Source: Elusimicrobiota bacterium (GTDB lineage Bacteria > Omnitrophota > Gorgyraeia > Zapsychrales > Fredricksoniimonadaceae). Taken from it: a DNA stretch of 18,964 nucleotides. The notes beneath the pieces were generated by a model. That model saw nothing but the letters and a program-made list of their open reading frames with translations, ran no database searches and had not been told where the DNA came from. Made by a program: the position numbers and the translations under genes. The stretch's first letter is position 1; each line of letters starts with the position of its first letter. The stretch lies in NCBI GenBank assembly GCA_012514595.1, contig JAAYZZ010000056.1, forward strand, positions 1-18,964. The letters run 5' to 3'. This document shows positions 7,039-11,833 of the stretch, one piece after another.

Positions 7039-7043
7039 CCTCC
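7039..7043 (-). promoter_or_regulatory. Ribosome binding site fixing the hpf start
   Basis: GGAGG on the minus strand, 4 nt before the ATG at 7034. It marks this ATG as the start of the hibernation factor rather than in-frame codons further upstream. Confidence 0.75.
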
Positions 7044-7086
7044 ATTGAAAAAGATTTTCTTCCGCGCCTCTACGCGGGCGCCCTTT

Positions 7087-7114
7087 ATTGTCGCCATATT
7101 CCGGACTTTGTCAA
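7087..7114 (-). promoter_or_regulatory. Sigma-70-like promoter of the hpf-rsmE-hemerythrin-dtd operon
   Basis: On the minus strand a perfect TTGACA (7109-7114), a 16-nt spacer and GACAAT (7087-7092, 4/6 to consensus) are followed by a leader of about 46 nt to the hpf ATG. The leader contains a GC-rich dyad (GCGCC...GGCGC) and then GGAGG. It lies back-to-back with the epimerase promoter. The spacing is slightly short, so an alternative ACAATA box at 17 nt is possible. Confidence 0.5.
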
Positions 7115-7155
7115 CGGGAGGCCCCGTCTTCACCTGCGGGAAATCGAGAGGTCCG

Positions 7156-7184
7156 TTGACGAACACCTCCAAAGCCCCTACAAT
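7156..7184 (+). promoter_or_regulatory. Sigma-70-like promoter, predicted leaderless start (epimerase)
   Basis: TTGACG (7156-7161, 5/6), exactly 17 nt, then TACAAT (7179-7184, 5/6). The epimerase ATG at 7192 begins 7 nt after the -10 box, so transcription should start at or one base before the A of the start codon. There is no Shine-Dalgarno upstream. The ATG at 7183, two residues earlier in frame, overlaps the -10 box itself and so would not be transcribed from this promoter. Confidence 0.6.
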
Positions 7185-7191
7185 GCGGCCT

Positions 7192-8160
7192 ATGAAAACA
7201 TATCTTGTGACAGGCGCCGCCGGATTCATCGGGGCCAGGACAGCGGAACTCCTCCTTCGGAAGGGCTTCCGGGTCGTGGGCCTCGACAACATGAACGACT
7301 ACTACGACACGGCCCTCAAGGCCTACCGCCTCAAGGCCCTCAAGAAATACCCGGCATTCTCATTCCACAAAAAGGACATCGAGGACATAAAAAGCCTGGC
7401 CCCTGTTTTCAAGAAATATGATTTTGAAGCGGTCCTCAATCTGGCCGCCCGGGCCGGCGTGCGTTACAGCATGAGCCACCCGCACGTCTACTGCACGACG
7501 AACATCATCGGGACCCTGAACCTCCTCGAAATGGCGCGCTCTTACAACGTCAAGAAATTTGTTCTCGCCTCGACCTCCTCTCTCTACGCGGGACAGAAGA
7601 TGCCCTTCAAGGAGACGCTGGCGGTCAACACCCCGATCTCCCCTTATGCGGCGAGCAAAAAGGGAGCCGAGGCCCTTTGCTACAGCTATCATCACCTTTA
7701 CGGGATCGACATCTCGGTGGTGCGCTACTTCACGGTGTACGGCCCGGCCGGACGCCCCGACATGTCGGTCTTTATCTTCATGAAAAAGATCGACGAGGGT
7801 CTCCCCATGGAGGTCTTTGGCGACGGAGAACAGTCCCGGGACTTCACTTACGTGGATGACATCGCGGCCGGAACCATCAAGGCCCTCAAAAGGGTCGGCT
7901 TTGGGACCTTCAACCTCGGAGGGGACGCCCCCTACACGCTCCGCGAGATGATCTCCCTCATCGAACAAGGCCTGGGCAAGAAGGCACAGATCATCCACAA
8001 ACCCTTCCACAAGGCCGACATCAAGGCCACCTGGGCCGATGTGCACATGGCAAAAAAAATACTTGGGTGGAAACCCCGCGTGGGGCTCGAGGAGGGGATC
8101 CGAAAGACCGTCGAGTGGTATCTTGCAAATAGGCGCTGGTTAAAGAACGTAAAAATTTAA
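7192..8160 (+). CDS. NAD-dependent nucleotide-sugar epimerase (UDP-glucuronate 4-epimerase-like SDR)
   Basis: A 322-residue extended short-chain dehydrogenase/reductase acting on a nucleotide sugar. The NAD-binding GAAGFIG loop is at residues 8-14. LDNMNDYYD (31-39), followed by LK..RL, is the pattern seen in UDP-glucuronate 4-epimerases such as CapI/LspL. The catalytic triad region is visible as STSSLYAG (127-134) with YAASK at 152-156 (Tyr152, Lys156). Later motifs are VRYFTVYGP and RDFTYVDDIA, typical of the GalE-like clade. Substrate choice is not fixed by these motifs; UDP-glucuronate or UDP-glucose/galactose are the likely options. I start at ATG 7192, directly in front of the Rossmann strand. 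It is divergent from hpf and stands alone, with its own promoter. Confidence 0.9.
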   Translation: MKTYLVTGAAGFIGARTAELLLRKGFRVVGLDNMNDYYDTALKAYRLKALKKYPAFSFHKKDIEDIKSLAPVFKKYDFEAVLNLAARAGVRYSMSHPHVYCTTNIIGTLNLLEMARSYNVKKFVLASTSSLYAGQKMPFKETLAVNTPISPYAASKKGAEALCYSYHHLYGIDISVVRYFTVYGPAGRPDMSVFIFMKKIDEGLPMEVFGDGEQSRDFTYVDDIAAGTIKALKRVGFGTFNLGGDAPYTLREMISLIEQGLGKKAQIIHKPFHKADIKATWADVHMAKKILGWKPRVGLEEGIRKTVEWYLANRRWLKNVKI

Positions 8161-8178
8161 ATCGACCGACGGTTCTTT
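8142..8178 (+). terminator. Weak hairpin spanning the epimerase stop codon
   Basis: AAAGAACGT (8142-8150) can pair with ACGGTTCTTT (8169-8178) across an 18-nt loop, with one bulged G. The stop codon lies in the loop. Only a broken pyrimidine run (CTTCTC) follows, so termination is uncertain. Confidence 0.25.
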
Positions 8179-8203
8179 CTTCTCATTAAGAAATAGAAAT
8201 CAC

Positions 8204-8246
8204 CGTCGTTGCAAGCCCGGGCATCGCGAGGGCGAAGCAATCTCCC
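8204..8246 (+). repeat. Dispersed imperfect palindrome, left copy flanking the helicase
   Basis: A 43-bp sequence starting CGTCGTTGC and ending GAAGCAATCTCCC that matches 10540-10582 at 32 of 43 positions without gaps. It folds imperfectly (GTTGC with GCAAT, GCCC with GGGC). The CGTC(A/G)TTGC...GAAGCAATCTC pattern resembles small intergenic palindromes spread through many bacterial genomes. It ends 15 bp before the helicase start codon. Confidence 0.7.
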
Positions 8247-8261
8247 AAATCAACGATCCTC

Positions 8262-10523
8262 ATGGACCTCCAATCTGTCCTCGAAAAATACAGTTTCTCA
8301 CCCGAGATCCAAAAGTCATTCTCTGCTACTGGCATCAAAACCCTGCACCCGCCCCAGGCCGAGGCCATCCAGGCCGGGGTCCTCGACGGGAAGAACCTTC
8401 TCATGGCCGCACCTACCGCCTCGGGAAAAACCCTCATTGCGGAACTGGCTATCTTAAAGAAACTCCTGACAAACGAGAGACAAGAGATGAAGGACGAGGG
8501 ACGAACAGGAAGCGAGAAGGGCCCTCTTTCTAAAGAGGTTCCCAGCTCATCCTCTCACCTCCCGCCTCTCGCCTCTCGTCGCTGTCTCTACATTGCCCCC
8601 CTAAAGGCCCTGGCCAGTGAAAAGTACCGGGAATTCACAAAGAAATACGCGCCCCTCGGTCTCAAGATCGGACTCGCGATCGGCGACCTGGACTCTCCCA
8701 GCCACTACCTCAAGGATTATCACGTCATCATCGCGACCGCCGAGAAGGTGGACTCGCTCCTGCGGGCGCGGGCCGGATGGCTGATGCAGGGCCTTTCGCT
8801 CTTGATCCTCGACGAGATCCACGTCATGGGAGACCCGACCCGCGGACCGACGCTCGAGGTCCTCGCGACCCGCATGCGGCTCCTCAATCCCGACATGCAG
8901 GTCCTGGCCTTGTCCGCCACGGTCGCCAACGCGAAGGAGATGGCCGGGTGGCTCGAGGCGGGACTCGTCAAAAGCGACTGGCGACCCATCCCGCTTCACG
9001 AAGGCGTGTTCTACAACAACCGGCTGACCTTTGCCTCGGGAGATATCCGCCTCCTCAAGGAAGAGGCCCCGGAAGATGTTCAGAAACTGGTCCTCGACAC
9101 GCTCCGCGGAAAAGGCCAGGCCCTGGTCTTTGTGAATTCGCGGCGCTCCACCCAGGCGGTCGCACGCGAGCTCTCCGCGTGGGTCGCCCCGCTTTTGACA
9201 CCCGAAGAACGAAAGGCGCTCGCCAGCATCGCGAAGGAGGCCGCCCCCTCCCTTCACGCGACAAAGATCTGCACCAAACTCGCCGAGTGCCTGAAGCACG
9301 GGGTCGCGTTTCACCACGCCGGGCTCAGACCCCAGCAACGGGAACTGATCGAGGAGAATTTCAAATCCGGTCTCATCAAGACGATCTCCTGCACCCCCAC
9401 CCTGGCCGCGGGCGTGAACCTCCCGGCCCGACGGGCCATTGTGCGGGACTGCAAACGCTATTCGGCCGGCGCGGGCTCTGTCTTCATCCCGGCCTCCGAA
9501 TACAAACAATGCGCAGGCCGCGCGGGCCGGCCCCAGTACGACGAGTACGGAGAGGCGGTCCTCATTGCCAAATCCCTCTCGGACCAGAACGCGCTCTTTG
9601 ACCGGTTCATCCTGGCGCCCCCCGAAGATGTCTGCTCCCAGATGGCCGAGGAGTCGCAGCTGAGGCGTCACATCCTCGCCTCGATCGCCTCGGGTTACGT
9701 CCACGATGTGAACGGGATGTTCGAATTCCTCCAGCACACCTTCCTCGCCTACCAGAGGCAGGGCGGCGGGCTCATTGAGATGATCGGGAACATTTTTGAT
9801 TTTCTCCACACCGAGGGCTTCATCGAAAAGAGCGGATTCCGCTATTTCCCCACGCCCTTCGGCAACCGCACCAGCCGGCTTTACATCGACCCCATCTCAG
9901 CCCTCATCATGAAAAAGGGCATGGACAAGGTGAAGGACGGCAAGAGCTTCTCGACGGTGGGGTTGCTGCACCTCATCGCCACCTGCCCGGACAGCGAGAT
10001 GCTCTCCGTCGGAAAAAAGGACACCGACGACCTGGAGGACTTTGCGACCCGCGTCGAGGATGAACTGGTCCTCTCGGCGGACGATGTCGAGATGCTCGGA
10101 GACCACTACACCGCGCTCGCGGTCCTCAAAACGGTCTGGATGCTGACCCGCTGGATGGAGGAGGAAGAGGAAGAGGCCCTCTGCGAACGCTTTGATATCG
10201 GGCCCGGCGACATCTTCCGCCACACCGAGAGCGCCCAGTGGCTCCTCTACGCGGCCCAGTCCATCGCCGAGGTCTTCCGGTTCAAGAAGCTCACCTTCTT
10301 TCTGGGAGACCTCCAGAACCGGGTGCGTTACGGGATCAGGGAAGAACTGCTCGATCTCTGCCGGCTGAAAGGGATCGGCCGCATCCGCGCGCGCATCCTC
10401 TTCAGCCACGGGTGGAAGACGCAGAAAGACCTGGCCCGTATCGACGAGGAATCACTCGGGAAGATCAAGGGGATCGGGAATGTGCTGGCGAGGGATATCT
10501 TGAAACAGATCAAAAAGGACTGA
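8262..10523 (+). CDS. Hel308/Ski2-like superfamily 2 DNA helicase
   Basis: A 753-residue ATP-dependent helicase with the domain order of archaeal Hel308. A Q-motif-like LHPPQAEAI (28-36) precedes motif I APTASGKT (50-57), Ia [10 protein letters not shown] (113-122), II DEIH (184-187) and III SAT (218-220). RecA domain 2 includes a [13 protein letters not shown] motif (378-390) and motif [11 protein letters not shown] (416-424). A winged-helix and ratchet region follows, then a C-terminal helix-hairpin-helix domain (about 699-753, with KGIGRIRAR and KGIGNVLAR). Hel308 unwinds lagging-strand-like forks and acts in replication repair. Residues 71-107 are a low-complexity insertion encoded by a palindromic stretch between motifs I and Ia. 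No Shine-Dalgarno precedes the ATG, which fits the usual family N-terminus. The gene is bracketed by direct repeats. Confidence 0.9.
8475..8586. repeat. In-frame palindromic, strand-asymmetric insertion inside the helicase gene
   Basis: The left half (8475-8520) is almost all purine and the right half (8549-8586) almost all pyrimidine, loosely complementary. The core is a perfect hairpin, CCTCTTT (8523-8529), CT, AAAGAGG (8532-8538), with flanking GGG/CCC and GAG/CTC pairs. It encodes about 37 polar residues not expected between motifs I and Ia, and it keeps the frame open. Exact boundaries are uncertain. Confidence 0.55.
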
Positions 10524-10746
10524 AAAAGACAGTAATTATCGTCATTGCGCGCCCGAGTGAAGCGAGGACGAAACAACCTCCCCAGATCCCGGCCTGACGA
10601 ACCGTAACGGCCCACAACACATCCTTAAATATTGGCTGCGCTCTTCTCCCCCATCCCCAAAAACGATCGATGACACTCGCGATACGGGCATCGGCCTCGC
10701 CCTCTTCTCCAAAGAGACGCTTCCTCTCGCTGGACACACGAATCAA
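10510..10746 (-). other. Doubtful small ORF or gene remnant reading into the repeat
   Basis: A 78-codon minus-strand frame opens with TTG at 10746 behind GGAGG (4 nt spacing). It encodes a charged stretch (SSERKRLFGEEGEADARIAS), then a Trp-rich segment, and finally a tail that is simply the translation of the dispersed repeat (GIWGGCFVLASLGRAMT). It overlaps the helicase 3' end in antisense. The first 45 codons have a third-position G/C bias like nearby genes, so a decayed gene 3' end is possible. I recognise no family. The shared tail with the other repeat copy argues against an intact functional protein. Confidence 0.25.
10540..10582 (+). repeat. Dispersed imperfect palindrome, right copy flanking the helicase
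   Basis: CGTCATTGCGCGCCCGAG and the following bases up to AACCTCCC match the left copy at 8204-8246 in 32 of 43 positions, in the same orientation. It begins 16 bp after the helicase stop codon. Similarity continues weakly beyond 10582 (AGATC versus AAATC). Confidence 0.7.
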
Positions 10747-10787
10747 GGCTCCTCCACCTAAAAAAATATAAAAGTGTTTTATGGGGA

Positions 10788-10811
10788 TAAAAAAGGCCGG
10801 AAGGCGAGGCC
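10788..10811 (-). terminator. Candidate rho-independent terminator of recO
   Basis: On the minus strand GGCC, a 9-nt loop and GGCC are followed by six T (10794-10789). It lies about 47 bp beyond the recO stop codon. The stem is short (4 bp), so confidence is modest. Confidence 0.4.
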
Positions 10812-10858
10812 GTGAAAAGGATTCCTCTAAAAAATATATCTTTCGTAAGTCTATGGGA

Positions 10859-11596
10859 TCAAGAAAGATACTTTGCTGACTTAATATGTTTCCCCAGATG
10901 AAAAACAAGAAAATTGTTAAGAATACGCCCCATTTCCTGTTTTATACTTGCAGCCATTTTGAGCTTCTGGCAGTCCTTCCAGGGATTCTTCTCGATATGG
11001 AGCAGGGTCGCGATCGTGCCCGGCGAGACCGGCATCGAGGCCCCGTCCCTCAATTCACAACGGCTGCAGACAAGACCTCCCCGGACCAGACTGAAGCGTG
11101 CCCGCCCCCGGACCTCGCAACCGCACCCCACGCACGCCTCGATATGCGGACGAAACCCGGAGAGCGACAGGATCTTGACCTGGAACATCCTCACCAACCG
11201 CCCCAGGTCCTTTTCCGCCCCAAGGGTCCGCAAATAATCCAGAAAAAGATCATAGATCGCGGAAGCCCTCTCCTCCACGGGCATGATGCGGTCCAGCATC
11301 TCGGCCCCGTACTCGGCGGCCGTGATCCGGCGCGCGTCCTGGCGGATCAAGAGGAAGAACTCCTTCATGTCGCACTGACTGACCAGATGGATATCGGTGT
11401 TGCGGTACTGATAAAAGACGATGTCATTGACGGAGAGTTTATCGACGGAACTCCCGAACTTGCGCGGGTCCTTGCGGATCCCCTTGAGGACCCCCTTGAC
11501 CTTGCCGCAATTCTTGGTGAAGAAGGTCACGAGCCGGCTGGTCTCCCGGTGGTCCTGGACCTTGAGGACGATCGCTTCCGTCGAAATGATGGCCAT
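10859..11596 (-). CDS. recO: DNA repair protein RecO
   Basis: A 245-residue RecO, the mediator that helps RecR load RecA on SSB-coated DNA in the RecF pathway and anneals complementary strands. The N-terminal OB-fold begins MAIISTEAIVLKVQDHRETS, the classic RecO opening, followed by LVTFFTKNCGKVKGVLKG. The central helical domain includes a zinc-binding four-cysteine cluster: CVGCGC (about 158-163) and CSRCE further on. The length matches the family. It has no ribosome binding site; a strong promoter ends 6 nt before its ATG, predicting a leaderless message. It is monocistronic and converges on the helicase gene, another DNA repair-type function. Confidence 0.95.
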   Translation of the reverse strand: MAIISTEAIVLKVQDHRETSRLVTFFTKNCGKVKGVLKGIRKDPRKFGSSVDKLSVNDIVFYQYRNTDIHLVSQCDMKEFFLLIRQDARRITAAEYGAEMLDRIMPVEERASAIYDLFLDYLRTLGAEKDLGRLVRMFQVKILSLSGFRPHIEACVGCGCEVRGRARFSLVRGGLVCSRCELRDGASMPVSPGTIATLLHIEKNPWKDCQKLKMAASIKQEMGRILNNFLVFHLGKHIKSAKYLS

Positions 11597-11602
11597 GGAT
11601 CG

Positions 11603-11631
11603 ATTCTACGGGCGCGAAGAAGCCGCGTCAA
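11603..11631 (-). promoter_or_regulatory. Sigma-70-like promoter, predicted leaderless start (recO)
   Basis: On the minus strand TTGACG (11626-11631), exactly 17 nt, TAGAAT (11603-11608, 5/6), then 6 nt (CGATCC) and the recO ATG at 11596. The predicted +1 is the A of the ATG. The -35 and spacer length are identical to those of the epimerase promoter at 7156-7184. Confidence 0.6.
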
Positions 11632-11639
11632 TCCTAAGG

Positions 11640-11686
11640 AGAGAAAAACGATCAGCCCCTCGTCTGGGACAGGAAGAGCGAAAAGA
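11640..11686 (+). repeat. 47-bp imperfect direct repeat, left copy (phoR 3'-end-like)
   Basis: This segment matches 14905-14951 at 38 of 47 positions with no gap and in the same orientation. The right copy spans the phoR stop codon and last codons. On the minus strand the left copy reads TIFSLFLSQTRG followed by a stop, much like the phoR end AVFSVFLPRMER. It is therefore either a remnant of a histidine kinase 3' end or a duplication. It lies between the recO promoter and the giant pilin-like gene. Confidence 0.6.
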
Positions 11687-11722
11687 TGGTATTGGAAGAA
11701 AGAAAAATTGTGTTTGTTGAAA

Positions 11723-11751
11723 TTGGTGGCATCTGTTATGAATAAGATAAT
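11723..11751 (+). promoter_or_regulatory. Candidate promoter of the giant pilin-like gene
   Basis: TTGGTG (11723-11728, 3/6), a 17-nt spacer and GATAAT (11746-11751, 5/6) lie in an AT-rich patch and would give a leader of about 75 nt. The -35 is weak, so an activator or another sigma factor may be involved. Confidence 0.35.
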
Positions 11752-11833
11752 CTTTAAAATAAATTGTTAAGAAAGAGGGCAATGGATCATAGCTCTTATC
11801 CAATCACGATCTCTCTTAAAAAGGTCGGCTGAC

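Larger units (their letters stand above)
10524..10858. other. 335-bp intergenic region between the helicase and recO
   Basis: This region holds the right copy of the dispersed repeat (10540-10582), a doubtful minus-strand ORF, an AT-rich stretch around 10760-10795 and a candidate terminator for recO at 10788-10811. No RNA gene or confident coding region was seen. It separates two convergent genes. Confidence 0.6.

Noticed and set aside
6970..7191. Upstream extension of the epimerase reading frame
   Set aside because: It runs antisense through the hpf start and across both divergent promoters; the Rossmann strand begins right at ATG 7192.
7035..7292. Upstream extension of the hpf reading frame
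   Set aside because: The added residues cross the promoter region and the epimerase start and do not resemble S30AE proteins; the ATG at 7034 has a good GGAGG.
8601..9809. 402-codon minus-strand open frame opposite the helicase
   Set aside because: It is an antisense shadow of the helicase core domains, produced by third-position G/C bias. The minus-strand frame at 7360-8046 opposite the epimerase was rejected for the same reason.
11606..11803. Minus-strand 65-codon frame between recO and the giant gene
   Set aside because: It has no ribosome site or family likeness; the only meaningful signal there is the short kinase-end-like match, which is in a different frame.
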